Below are positions 43,721 through 51,956 of a DNA stretch of 64,000 nt, piece after piece. The notes beneath the pieces were generated by a model. That model worked only from the letters and a program-made list of their open reading frames with translations. It had not been told where the DNA came from and ran no database searches. The first letter of the stretch is position 1; the number at the start of each line of letters is the position of its first letter. Made by a program: the position numbers and the translations under genes. This stretch comes from JAXGYX01 sp964487355 (GTDB lineage: Bacteria; Bacillota; Clostridia; Saccharofermentanales; Fastidiosipilaceae): positions 62,001 through 126,000 of the forward strand of contig CAZAPS010000001.1 in NCBI GenBank assembly GCA_964487355.1, read 5' to 3'.

Positions 43721-43805
43721 CCGCCTGACCGATTGCGACGTGGCTCGCTCCTTGCCGGGGAGGCGGATGGAATAGATGGGTGACTGTGTCTCTTCACCCG
43801 GTGGG
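43721..43805 (+). promoter_or_regulatory. Structured 5' leader of queT, candidate preQ1 riboswitch
   Basis: CCGCCT (43721-43726) pairs with AGGCGG (43761-43766). Inside, CCG (43729-43731) pairs with CGG (43756-43758) and GCGA (43735-43738) with TCGC (43745-43748). A second hairpin, GGGTGA (43778-43783) with TCACCC (43794-43799), abuts the SD region GGTGGGAA (43800-43807); its CACC arm could instead pair with GGTG and mask the SD. queT genes are often under preQ1 riboswitches. I could not match a specific class consensus by eye. Confidence 0.4.
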
Positions 43806-43808
43806 AAA

Positions 43809-44375
43809 ATGAAAAAAACGACGTATTTAACTCAAGGGGCGATCATCGCGGCGACTTATTTCGCGCTTTGCATGCTGATCGCGCCACTCGCGTATGGTCC
43901 GCTGCAGTTTCGCTTGTCAGAAGCGCTGATGCTGTTGCCGGCGCTGACACCCGCGGCGGTGCCCGGATTATTTATTGGTTGCCTGTTGTTCAATCTGCTC
44001 AACCCGATGGCGCTGGGGCCGATTGATGTGATTTTCGGCAGCCTGGCGACCCTGCTGGCCGGTTTGATGACGCAGCAAATGGGTCGCATTTTGCAACCGC
44101 CCTCCTCGGAGTTAACTCTGAAAAATTTGAAACTGTGGTTGTTGCCCCTCCCCGCGGTGGTGCTCAATGGACTGATTGTTGGCGGTTATTTGCTGTTTTT
44201 GCTGCCGAACACGGTGGTCACTCCAATCGCGGTTCTGGGCAGCATGCTTTCGATCGCGATCTGCGAGGCTGTGGTAATCTATGCGGTCGGCGTTCCGCTG
44301 ACCATCACTTTTTTAAAAAACAAGCAGGTGCGGGGGCAGTTACGCGCCGGAGAAGACCGACGGCTTATGAAATGA
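43809..44375 (+). CDS. queT: QueT-family queuosine precursor transporter (ECF substrate-binding subunit)
   Basis: Small polytopic membrane protein: about six spans in 188 residues. YGPLQFRLSEALMLLPALTPAAVPGLFIGC is the QueT signature, followed by NPMALGPIDVIFGSLATLLAG. These proteins bind a queuosine precursor and dock on the shared ECF energising module, which is not in the window. ATG 43809 follows GGTGGGAA; an upstream in-frame ATG at 43776 would add 11 residues without an SD. The methyltransferase starts 6 bases after the stop. Confidence 0.88.
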   Translation: MKKTTYLTQGAIIAATYFALCMLIAPLAYGPLQFRLSEALMLLPALTPAAVPGLFIGCLLFNLLNPMALGPIDVIFGSLATLLAGLMTQQMGRILQPPSSELTLKNLKLWLLPLPAVVLNGLIVGGYLLFLLPNTVVTPIAVLGSMLSIAICEAVVIYAVGVPLTITFLKNKQVRGQLRAGEDRRLMK

Positions 44376-44381
44376 GGACTT

Positions 44382-44999
44382 ATGGCACATTATTTCGACA
44401 TGAATCCTGAGACCCCCTCTCAGACAAATGAATTTTCATTTGAGATGGAAGGGCGGGCCTTTTTCTTAACGACCGACCGCGGCGTGTTTTCCAGATCCGG
44501 TCTGGATGTCGGGTCGGAAATTTTTTTGCGCGAGTTGATTCGCGATTTACGTGATGATCCTGTGTCCGGCCGTTTGATCGATGTCGGCTGTGGCTATGGC
44601 GTGCTGGGAATCGTATTGAAGCGGGTGTTTCCGGCCTTTGAATTGACTTTGACCGATGTCAACCGGCGCGCGTTGGAGTTGACCCGGCAAAACTTGAAAG
44701 CGAACGATATTTCTTACGCCGAAGTGGTCGAGTCCGATGGGTTTTCCGCGTTGGAATCTGAATCTTTTGACGTGATGGTGACCAATCCGCCGATCCGGGC
44801 GGGCAAGTCCACCGTGTATCGAATTTTTGAAGAGGGAAAATCACATTTGAGAGCCGGCGGACGCTTGTACGCGGTTGTTGGCAAAAAACAAGGCGCGCCT
44901 TCGCTGGAGCGCTATTTGCAGGGCCTTTTCGGTAATTGCCGAAGAATCGGACGGGATAAGGGATTTTGGGTTTTTCGCTGTGACATTCAGTTATCATAA
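44382..44999 (+). CDS. RsmC-like class I SAM methyltransferase (YbxB type)
   Basis: LIDVGCGYGVLGIVLKR is the SAM loop, LTLTDVNRRALELTRQN the second strand, and VMVTNPPIRAGK the NPP(F/I) catalytic motif typical of RsmC/RlmG rRNA guanine-N2 methyltransferases. The N terminus (MNPETPSQTNEFSFEMEGRAF plus FLTTDRGVFS) fits YbxB-like members. 205 residues: only the catalytic half of RsmC. GAGGAC precedes ATG 44382. Confidence 0.85.
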   Translation: MAHYFDMNPETPSQTNEFSFEMEGRAFFLTTDRGVFSRSGLDVGSEIFLRELIRDLRDDPVSGRLIDVGCGYGVLGIVLKRVFPAFELTLTDVNRRALELTRQNLKANDISYAEVVESDGFSALESESFDVMVTNPPIRAGKSTVYRIFEEGKSHLRAGGRLYAVVGKKQGAPSLERYLQGLFGNCRRIGRDKGFWVFRCDIQLS

Positions 45000-45024
45000 G
45001 TGAAGCGAATGGAAAGGATCGATT

Positions 45025-45915
45025 ATGTCGGATTGCAGCACATGTGGCTCACAACAATTTTGTCACTCATTTATGGAAGGCGCGGACGAGGGGATGAATC
45101 CTCGGTCGGATGAATGGCTCGCCCCGGCGGACGGAGTGGAGATCGGAACGATTGTCGCGGTCACAGGCGCCAAAGGTGGTGTCGGCACGAGCATGCTCGT
45201 CTCCGCTCTTGCGTTGAAAGCGGTTCAAGCCGGTTTGCGGGTAGGTATTCTGGACGCGGATATCGGCTCGCCGGATATCCCGGTGGTGTTCGGCGCCACC
45301 GAAGGAATGTCCGCTCCGGGAGATAATTTTATTCCGGTCACTACAAAAAATGACATTAAAATCATGTCTTACGCCAATTTCATGACCGAACCCACCGAAC
45401 CAATGTTGTGGGGCAATGGCATGATGGCGGCGATCGCCGAACAATTTTGGACTTCGGTGGAATGGGGCAAACTGGATCTTTTGCTGATTGATTTGCCCGC
45501 CGGAGGTGGCGATGTGACCTTGACACTGGGGAAGATCGTTCCGATCGACGCGGTTTTGCTGGTGACCACTGTAGAGCCGCACACGCTGGTGCGCGCCGAG
45601 CAGACACGAAACCTGTTTGACAATCTGCGTGTGCCGGTATATGGCATGATCGCCAATGTCGGCGCGACTCGAGGCGAGCCCGGTGACCCGCAGACGGCGG
45701 CGGTCCGCATGGGCTTGCAGGACATGGTGTCGATCGTTGAGCAAAGCGGACTGAATCAGGCTTGTCAAGATCAGACCTTGTCAGATTATGACATCGCCAA
45801 CCAACTGAACGCGCCTTGGTCGATGATTGACAAGATCATTGAAGATACCTTGGACTGCGCCAGAAAAACCGGCTCGGACATGGACGAGACAAAGGTGGAG
45901 GAAGCTGAGACGTGA
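45025..45915 (+). CDS. Mrp/MinD-like P-loop ATPase with altered Walker A lysine and N-terminal Cys cluster
   Basis: The N-terminal cluster C4-x2-C7-x5-C13 resembles clostridial Mrp proteins. The deviant Walker A reads AKGGVGTSMLVS: the signature Lys (K50) is kept, but the normally invariant second Lys (KGGVGKS) is Thr55. Switch and Walker B regions follow (ILDADIGSPDIPVVFG, LLLIDLPAGGGDV). The C-terminal CxxC of Mrp Fe-S carriers is not present (MIANVGATRGEPG in that region). It may be an Fe-S carrier, or a regulatory ATPase with weakened hydrolysis. SD AAAGGATC precedes ATG 45025. It overlaps the lipoprotein gene by 4 bases (GTGA). Confidence 0.78.
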   Translation: MSDCSTCGSQQFCHSFMEGADEGMNPRSDEWLAPADGVEIGTIVAVTGAKGGVGTSMLVSALALKAVQAGLRVGILDADIGSPDIPVVFGATEGMSAPGDNFIPVTTKNDIKIMSYANFMTEPTEPMLWGNGMMAAIAEQFWTSVEWGKLDLLLIDLPAGGGDVTLTLGKIVPIDAVLLVTTVEPHTLVRAEQTRNLFDNLRVPVYGMIANVGATRGEPGDPQTAAVRMGLQDMVSIVEQSGLNQACQDQTLSDYDIANQLNAPWSMIDKIIEDTLDCARKTGSDMDETKVEEAET

Positions 45916-46433
45916 GATCACGCTTCGCCGCATCGATCGCCCGTGTTCTTTGCCTGTCGCTGGTCATCGCGTTTTTCGCCGGAGCCTGTGGCGCTTCGCC
46001 GGATGGCGAGGGGCAGGTGGAGACCACCTCATGGCAGACCTTGCTGGGTGAAGAGAGATATATGGGCGACATGGTCGCGCTTTCGTATGAGACGGATGAG
46101 GAGCAAGTCACCGGTGTTCGCCACCGTGAGGTTTTGGACCTTGGCGAATTTGTCGGCAAAACGCTCGTTCCGATCGTGATTGTTTTGTACGATCCTCTTG
46201 CGGAGCACGCTCCAAACGTGCTTATGCAAATGGAACGGTTAAGTGAAGAGGCCGGTGACGACGCGGCGATCCTGCTGATCACTCCGGACGCCGAAGATGA
46301 GTTTTTGACAATGTTCAATCACGACTGGCTGCCGGCGTTTGTGATGGTGAAAGATGGCGCGACGCTCGAAGAAATTGCCGGCTTGGACGATCAGACAATC
46401 GTGCGAATAAATGAGTTTATCCGGTCAAAATAG
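45912..46433 (+). CDS. Lipoprotein with a thioredoxin-like fold lacking CxxC
   Basis: GTG 45912 overlaps the stop of the Mrp-like gene. Signal peptide VLCLSLVIAFFAGAC with Cys as lipid anchor. The mature part has the thioredoxin pattern LVPIVIVLYDPLAEHAPNVLMQMERLSEE, then DDAAILLITPDAEDEFLTMFN and LPAFVMVKDGATLEEIAGL (cis-Pro-like LPAFV). No CxxC is present where the active site should be, so redox activity is unlikely. 173 residues. Coupled to the Mrp-like ATPase, function unknown. Confidence 0.65.
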   Translation: MRSRFAASIARVLCLSLVIAFFAGACGASPDGEGQVETTSWQTLLGEERYMGDMVALSYETDEEQVTGVRHREVLDLGEFVGKTLVPIVIVLYDPLAEHAPNVLMQMERLSEEAGDDAAILLITPDAEDEFLTMFNHDWLPAFVMVKDGATLEEIAGLDDQTIVRINEFIRSK

Positions 46434-46486
46434 AACGGATCAAATGGTAACAAACAAAATATAGTGGAACTAGACGAGGAGATGGT

Positions 46487-46999
46487 ATGGGTGAGTATTT
46501 TAAGACCGCGATAGGGCAGGACAGTCATCGGTTCATTGATCGAGTTGAAGACGGGTCGGAGGCGCAAACGAAAAAACCTTTGATGCTGGGTGGTTTGCTC
46601 ATCGAAGGTGAGGTCGGCCTGGCCGGCAACAGTGACTCGGACGCCGTGCTGCACGCCCTGACCAATGCGGTTTCCGGCATCACGGGCATCAATGTGCTGG
46701 GTGAGCGGGCGGACGAGCTCTGCGCGGCCGGACAGACCGACTCGGTCGTCTATTTAAAGGACGCGCTCAAGGATTTGCCGGAGAATGTTCGCGTGATCCA
46801 TGTCTCGATCTCCATCGAAGCGGCCAGGCCGATCCTCGCTCCACACATAGAGCCGATGAAACGCAGTCTGGCACGAATCTTACAACTGCCGATCCAGTCT
46901 ATTGGAATCACGGCGACCAGTGGTGAAGGCCTGAGTGATTATGGTAGAGGTGACGGTATCATGGTGACCTGTGTCATTTCGGTGCGAGAGTGGGTGTGA
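46487..46999 (+). CDS. ispF: 2-C-methyl-D-erythritol 2,4-cyclodiphosphate synthase
   Basis: MEP-pathway enzyme forming MEcPP. Metal ligands are in GQDSHRF (D12, H14) and SDSDAVLHALTNAVSG; the nucleotide-binding ATSGEGLSDYGRGDGI closes the protein. About 10 residues longer than usual through a polar insert after RFID. SD GAGGAG precedes ATG 46487. Its 3' end overlaps the convergent ispD gene by 26 bases. Confidence 0.95.
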   Translation: MGEYFKTAIGQDSHRFIDRVEDGSEAQTKKPLMLGGLLIEGEVGLAGNSDSDAVLHALTNAVSGITGINVLGERADELCAAGQTDSVVYLKDALKDLPENVRVIHVSISIEAARPILAPHIEPMKRSLARILQLPIQSIGITATSGEGLSDYGRGDGIMVTCVISVREWV

Positions 47000-47747
47000 C
47001 GGACGCTTCGTCCGACGGACGCGGATAAGTGGCGATCGCCCGTCCGATAATGAGATCCTCGGGGGTGGTGATTTTGATGTTGAAATCACTGCCTCGGACG
47101 ATTCGCACATCGTGTCCCAACGCCTCCACCAGTGAGGCGTCATCGGTCGCGTGGGCCGGTCCTTTTTGATACGCTTCCAATAATAAATTGAAGAAAAAAG
47201 CCTGAGGTGTCTGAATCTGCCACAGCAGGTCGCGGTCAAGTGTGGCGATGATCAGATGATCCTTGTTCACCTGCTTGATCGTGTCTTTGACCGGCACGGC
47301 GGCCACGCAGGCTCCGCTGACAGTGGCTTGGTGTACGCAACGGTCGATTGTCGGATGGTCCACAAAACAGCGCGCCCCATCGTGCACCATGACAATTTCC
47401 TCTCCGCTGACGTTGAAAGAGGCGGCGGCGAGCGCGTTCAAGCCATTGTGCACCGACTCGCGGCGCGTGTCTCCGCCGTCCGCGAAGTGTAATCGGATCG
47501 TCCGGCAATCAAGCTGTTGGCGGCTCAGCGTCATCCGCGCCAATTCCGCGATGTGATCACGTTCCCGGACGGCTGTGACCAAACAGATGTCGGTGATGGA
47601 GGGATGTGAGATAAAAACCGAAAGTGTGCGCTCCAACACGCTGACTCCCTCAATGTCGAGAAACAGTTTGTTTTGATCCGCCCCCATGCGGGCGCCTTTG
47701 CCCGCGGTCGGAATGATTACCGCTATGTGTGTGGTTTCAGTGGACAT
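46974..47747 (-). CDS. ispD: 2-C-methyl-D-erythritol 4-phosphate cytidylyltransferase
   Basis: Transfers CMP to MEP. IIPTAGKGARMGADQNKLF is the nucleotide-binding loop, with Asn where Pro-Lys usually stands. VHDGARCFVDHPTID, AAVPVKDTIKQV, QTPQAFFFNLLLEAY and DDASLVEALGHDVRIVRG are diagnostic. ATG 47747 is chosen (AAGGGAG 6 bases upstream), 257 residues; a longer frame to 47816 has no support. It converges on ispF with a 26-base overlap of the coding ends. Confidence 0.94.
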   Translation of the reverse strand: MSTETTHIAVIIPTAGKGARMGADQNKLFLDIEGVSVLERTLSVFISHPSITDICLVTAVRERDHIAELARMTLSRQQLDCRTIRLHFADGGDTRRESVHNGLNALAAASFNVSGEEIVMVHDGARCFVDHPTIDRCVHQATVSGACVAAVPVKDTIKQVNKDHLIIATLDRDLLWQIQTPQAFFFNLLLEAYQKGPAHATDDASLVEALGHDVRIVRGSDFNIKITTPEDLIIGRAIATYPRPSDEASVTPTLAPK

Positions 47748-47843
47748 CGTCGTCTCCCTTAGGCTATGCGCCTGACACCCGGATTTAAGCGGCTGGCCGG
47801 CTTTTAGTGAATTCAATGAGCGTGCCGAATGCTGATGCTTGGC

Positions 47844-49271
47844 TCAGCTCATCGCGATTTCCAAAACCTCGGCCAGCGAATCCGCATAATAAATCTCGGG
47901 TAATTCGTCCATTTCCAGCGCTTTTAACTGTTTGCGACAGCTACCGGGCAGGATACATCCTGTAAATTTCATGCGCCCCGCTTCGATCACCCGCCGGTCA
48001 ACCGCCGACACCGGACGCAACTCGCCCGTCAGACCGAGTTCGCCGATCAAAACGGTATTCGCGCTCAGTGGCACATCCCGGTAACTGGAGGCGATGGCGG
48101 CGGCGACGGCCAGGTCAGCGGAAGGATCGTCCACCCGCAGACCACCGACCACGTTGCAAAACGCGTCCATGTTTCCAAGCTTGAGGCCGATGTGTTTTTC
48201 TAAAATGGCCATCAGCATGCTCACGCGGGTGCGGTCCAGCCCCTGAGTGATCCGTTGAGGCATACCGAAAACGGTGTCATTCAGCAACACTTGGATCTCC
48301 AGCAAAAAAGGACGGGTTCCCTCGATGCTTGCGGTGATCGCTGAACCGGCGACCCCCTGTGGTCTGCCGGCGATCATCGCGGTCGAGGCGTCTTTTAAGG
48401 GGAGCAACCCCATTCCGGTCATCTCGAATATACCCAACTCATTGGTCGCGCCAAAACGATTTTTGAATCCACGGATCAGGCGCAGGTTGTTATGGCGTTC
48501 GCCTTCGAAGTATAAGACGGTATCGACCATGTGCTCCAACACGCGCGGACCGGCGATCGACCCATCCTTTGTCACATGTCCGACCAGCACAACAACCGCG
48601 TTCAAGCTTTTGGCGAGTCGCAAAAAGCCGGCGGCCACTTCGCGCACCTGACCGACCGATCCGGGAGCGGAGGACAGATCCTCGCTGTAGACTGTTTGGA
48701 TTGAGTCGACGATGATAAGATCCGGTTTAAGCTTGATGATGGTCGAGGATATTTGCTCAAAAACGATTTCGGAATATAATTTTACTTTTTTACTGACAAT
48801 GCCCAACCTGGACGCCCTCAGCTTTACCTGCGCCGGTGATTCCTCGCCGCAAATGTAGAGTGTGGTGCCGGTGAAGCCATTGTCACCCGCGGATTGCAGC
48901 AGCAAAGTGGATTTTCCGATGCCCGGGTCACCGCCGACCAGAACCAGGGAGCCCGGCACAAACCCGCCGCCCAGCACACGGTCGAGCTCCGGCAGGCCGG
49001 AACTCACTTTGTCAATGGGCATGGTCTCTTCTTGGTCCAGTTCTTGCAGGGCGGCCTCGCCGACCGCCACCGACAGCTGATTTTCCAACCACCCACGGGA
49101 GGAGGCCGTGGAGGCCTTGCCGGCCCCACTCTTCCTTTGGCCCGAACCGGTCACGGTTCGAGACTCCACCATGGTGTTCCATGATTCGCAGGCCGGACAT
49201 TTGCCCAGCCACTTCGAGCTTTCATAGCCGCATTCTGAACAAAAGAACGCTGAGGTGTTTTTTTTGGACAT
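47844..49271 (-). CDS. radA: DNA repair protein RadA (Sms)
   Basis: Branch-migration ATPase with an N-terminal zinc finger (C11, C14, C25, C28), RecA-like core (LVGGDPGIGKSTLLLQ), the RadA-specific KNRFGATNELG and a C-terminal Lon-like domain (LSANTVLIGELGLTGELRPV). 475 residues, full length. ATG 49271 follows AAAGGAC on the minus strand. The 121 bases to exonuclease III hold a degenerate tandem repeat. Confidence 0.96.
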   Translation of the reverse strand: MSKKNTSAFFCSECGYESSKWLGKCPACESWNTMVESRTVTGSGQRKSGAGKASTASSRGWLENQLSVAVGEAALQELDQEETMPIDKVSSGLPELDRVLGGGFVPGSLVLVGGDPGIGKSTLLLQSAGDNGFTGTTLYICGEESPAQVKLRASRLGIVSKKVKLYSEIVFEQISSTIIKLKPDLIIVDSIQTVYSEDLSSAPGSVGQVREVAAGFLRLAKSLNAVVVLVGHVTKDGSIAGPRVLEHMVDTVLYFEGERHNNLRLIRGFKNRFGATNELGIFEMTGMGLLPLKDASTAMIAGRPQGVAGSAITASIEGTRPFLLEIQVLLNDTVFGMPQRITQGLDRTRVSMLMAILEKHIGLKLGNMDAFCNVVGGLRVDDPSADLAVAAAIASSYRDVPLSANTVLIGELGLTGELRPVSAVDRRVIEAGRMKFTGCILPGSCRKQLKALEMDELPEIYYADSLAEVLEIAMS

Positions 49272-49301
49272 AGGTCGTCCTTTCGTTGATGCTGATCAGT
49301 T

Positions 49302-49406
49302 TGTCGCGGTCGCGCTTACGTCCGATAGGCGACGTTCTCGTGTCGTGGTCGCGCTTACGTCGGAAGGCGATGCTCTTGTGTCGCGTTCGCGCCTACGTCG
49401 GATCGG
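49302..49406. repeat. Degenerate 38-39-base tandem repeat between xth and radA
   Basis: Copy 1 at 49302-49340 (39 bases), copy 2 at 49341-49378 (38 bases, about 85 % alike by eye) and a partial copy 3 at 49379-49406 that runs into the 3' end of the exonuclease gene. The shared core is CGCGCTTACGTC. In copy 3 the TTA is CTA, which supplies the exonuclease TAG stop on the minus strand. Confidence 0.8.
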
Positions 49407-50169
49407 TGGTCAATATCAGTTCGACAGGGCAATGATCGGACCCCATCACATCGTCATGGATCAAGGCATCTTTCATTCGAGGTGCGAAGTCGGTAGACAC
49501 CAAAAAGTAGTCGATGCGCCAGCCGGCGTTTCTCGAACGTGCATTGAAACGATAGGTCCACCATGAGTAGCGTTCTTTCAAATCCGGATAAAAATGGCGG
49601 AAACTATCAATAAATCCTGCCTCCAAAAGAGTGGTGAACTTCTCTCTTTCTTCATCTGTGAATCCCGCGTTTTTCCGATTGGTCGCCGGATTTTTCAAAT
49701 CGATTTCCTTGTGGGCGACATTGAGATCGCCGCAGACGATCACCGGTTTGTGCTTGTTCAACTCGACCAAGTGAGCGCGGAAAGTGTCATCCCACCCCAT
49801 GCGCGCATCCAGCCGCGCCAATTCGGCTTGTGAATTGGGGGTATAGACGTTGACCAGGAAAAAGTCGTCATATTCAAGTGTGATCACTCTGCCTTCGCGG
49901 TCGATTGTGTCATCCGTGTCGTAACCAAGGTCATAGATAACCTCTAACGGTTTGATCTTGCTGAACACGGCGGTTCCCGAATATCCTTTGCGCTCCGCGT
50001 AATTCCAATATTGATAATAGCCTTCGGGTTCAAACTCATGCTGACCCTTCTGCAATTTGGTCTCCTGCAAACAAAAGATGTCAGCGTCATAAGCGCTAAA
50101 TATCTCGGGAAATCCTTTTTTCATAACTGCGCGAAAACCATTGAGGTTCCAGGAAATTAGTTTTGTCAT
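49393..50169 (-). CDS. xth: Exodeoxyribonuclease III
   Basis: AP endonuclease / 3'-5' exonuclease of base-excision repair. MTKLISWNLNGFRAVMKKGF, CLQETKLQKGQ (metal Glu), VCGDLNVAHKEIDLKNP and VMGSDHCPVELIL contain the metal and catalytic residues. 258 residues, full length. ATG 50169 has AGGAG 8 bases upstream. The stop codon lies inside the third copy of the tandem repeat. Confidence 0.96.
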   Translation of the reverse strand: MTKLISWNLNGFRAVMKKGFPEIFSAYDADIFCLQETKLQKGQHEFEPEGYYQYWNYAERKGYSGTAVFSKIKPLEVIYDLGYDTDDTIDREGRVITLEYDDFFLVNVYTPNSQAELARLDARMGWDDTFRAHLVELNKHKPVIVCGDLNVAHKEIDLKNPATNRKNAGFTDEEREKFTTLLEAGFIDSFRHFYPDLKERYSWWTYRFNARSRNAGWRIDYFLVSTDFAPRMKDALIHDDVMGSDHCPVELILTTDPT

Positions 50170-50290
50170 ATGTTTTTCTCCTAGCGATTGTTGCTATCGG
50201 TCATTATAGCGTAATTCACGGTTTAAGCAGGGCGCTAAGAGCAGTTGAAAATGTCGAAGCGTTGATCTGAGAAGGTGTTCGCCCGAAAAT

Positions 50291-51217
50291 TCAGGGCAGA
50301 TAAAGCTCACGCAATGTACGCTGCGCGCTGTCGATCGATTGCCCCGGGCTTAGCTCGGGACGATACAACATCTCCAGCACCAACCAATCCATCTCCGACG
50401 GTCGCTGCACAACTGTCCAGTCTTGTTGAAAGATGCTGTCCCGGTACCGTTCGCTGTCATTGCCCAACCCCAGACTTTGAATGAACTCTTCCTGGATCAA
50501 ATGATTGCGCGCGGGCTGGTCGATCATGCCCGCCGTCACCGCGATGGTCGAACGCTCGATCACGAAGTTTTGTTCATCAAAAAAGAACATCGCGTAGTTG
50601 TCGGTCCGATATCCGGGCAGTTTTTTCGCGAGATTATTCAAACTGTCAAAAATGAAAACACAATTCGCGCCCTTCTCCCCGTCGTCCAAAATTGTTATGT
50701 GAGGCACCAAATCAAGTGAGTTGATCTGGTCTGTCATGTTGTGTATCGTGCCGACATCTTCCCGGGTGGGCGCGCCGGTGATCGAGACACGGATCGGTTG
50801 TCGCCACTTGCGGACATAGCCGGCGTCAGCGGCGCCGAATTCGGTCGCCGAGGCGATTTCACCAAAATACTCGATCGCCGCTTCGTAAAAATCGTTGTCA
50901 GATCGGCTAAGATCCTGATAAAACGCAGTGCGTGTCTCGCCCGGCTGAGGCGGTGTGTCGCTGCCGTACCCTTCGTCGGACACGGCGGTTTGCAGGCTGC
51001 CTTCAATATAAAGTGGGCGGGTTGAGGTGGTAGACCGCGAGACGGTGTGGGGCGGCTCGCCTATCGAGCCGGTCGAAACCTGTCCGGGCAGATCTGAAAG
51101 GCGGGATTGGCCACGCGCGCAGCCGCCAAAGCACAACAGAGCGATCAGCGCCAGCGCCGTCAAGGCGAGCCACGGGCGGTTTCTTTTATGATTTGAGCCG
51201 GCTTTCAGGTTAGACAT
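50291..51217 (-). CDS. DUF2927 lipoprotein
   Basis: Signal peptide LALTALALIALLCFGGC, the Cys being the likely lipid anchor. A Ser/Thr-rich linker and the DUF2927 domain follow: FYEAAIEYFGEIASATEFG, VRKWRQPIRVSITGAP and the signature LIQEEFIQSLGLGNDSERYRDSIF, with a C-terminal SEMDWLVLEMLYRPELSPGQS. The family is predicted to be metallopeptidase-like; the usual HEE-type triad is not complete here, so activity is unproven. 308 residues. Divergent from the glucosaminidase gene. Confidence 0.8.
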   Translation of the reverse strand: MSNLKAGSNHKRNRPWLALTALALIALLCFGGCARGQSRLSDLPGQVSTGSIGEPPHTVSRSTTSTRPLYIEGSLQTAVSDEGYGSDTPPQPGETRTAFYQDLSRSDNDFYEAAIEYFGEIASATEFGAADAGYVRKWRQPIRVSITGAPTREDVGTIHNMTDQINSLDLVPHITILDDGEKGANCVFIFDSLNNLAKKLPGYRTDNYAMFFFDEQNFVIERSTIAVTAGMIDQPARNHLIQEEFIQSLGLGNDSERYRDSIFQQDWTVVQRPSEMDWLVLEMLYRPELSPGQSIDSAQRTLRELYLP

Positions 51218-51279
51218 TTAGGGTCCTCCCTTGCAAGAAGATTTACAAAAGCTTTTTTGCTGCTGTATGCTTTTATCAT

Positions 51280-51309
51280 AACGTACGAGCTTTGAACGTA
51301 CGAGCGTTG
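51280..51309. repeat. Two tandem 15-base repeats in a divergent promoter region
   Basis: AACGTACGAGCTTTG (51280-51294) and AACGTACGAGCGTTG (51295-51309) lie head to tail between the DUF2927 gene and the glucosaminidase. Each contains the palindrome CGTACG. A minus-strand TATGAT (51280-51275) abuts them, so they may be an activator or repressor site. Confidence 0.6.
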
Positions 51310-51323
51310 AAAGGACATCTTCC

Positions 51324-51938
51324 GTGAAGAAAAAAACCATTGTGATCATTCTGGCTTCCGCGGGCGTGTTGTTGGTCGCGCTATTGATATTTTTCCGTTT
51401 TAGTGAGCCACCCTTGCCGCCCCTGCGTCTCGATCTGTCACAACCGGTGCTTTCACAGCCGACCGCGACCGTCGACCAGGCGAAAAAATGGGCGAAGCGC
51501 AACCATGCCGCGGACTTGTTTATCGAACTGGCTGACACCTACTGGGAAATCGGCGAACAGACCGGCGTGAATCCGACGATCGCGTACGCCCAGGCCGCGC
51601 TGGAGACCCATTTCATGAATTTCGGAGGCGTTGTCGACGCGTCCTACCACAACCCTTGCGGCTTGAAGACCACCACAGGCGGTGACGACGACGATCCCGA
51701 CGCGCACCACCGGTTCGCGAATTGGTCCGAAGGGATTCGCGCGCAATATGAACACCTCGCCTTGTACGCGGGACAAGACGGCTATCCTCTGGAGTCGCCG
51801 AACGATCCCAGGCATTTCAGCTATTTGTTTGGCGAGGCGCGCACCGTGGGCGAGATCGGCGACAGATGGGCGTCATCCTCCAATTACGCGGAGGTTCTGG
51901 CTGAACTGGTAGACCGCATGGAAGTGACTCCCGAGTGA
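51324..51938 (+). CDS. Glucosaminidase-domain cell-wall hydrolase, membrane-anchored
   Basis: GTG 51324 with AAAGGA upstream. An N-terminal anchor (TIVIILASAGVLLVALLIFFRF) leads to a glucosaminidase domain: ADTYWEIGEQTGVNPTIAYAQAALETHFMNFGG (Glu catalytic position), NPCGLKTT and ANWSEGIRAQYEHLALYAG. It probably trims peptidoglycan glycan on the outer face of the membrane. 204 residues. It begins a run of small genes with the C39-like protein 18 bases downstream. Confidence 0.82.
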   Translation: MKKKTIVIILASAGVLLVALLIFFRFSEPPLPPLRLDLSQPVLSQPTATVDQAKKWAKRNHAADLFIELADTYWEIGEQTGVNPTIAYAQAALETHFMNFGGVVDASYHNPCGLKTTTGGDDDDPDAHHRFANWSEGIRAQYEHLALYAGQDGYPLESPNDPRHFSYLFGEARTVGEIGDRWASSSNYAEVLAELVDRMEVTPE

Positions 51939-51956
51939 GGAAAGTGAGAAGATGAC

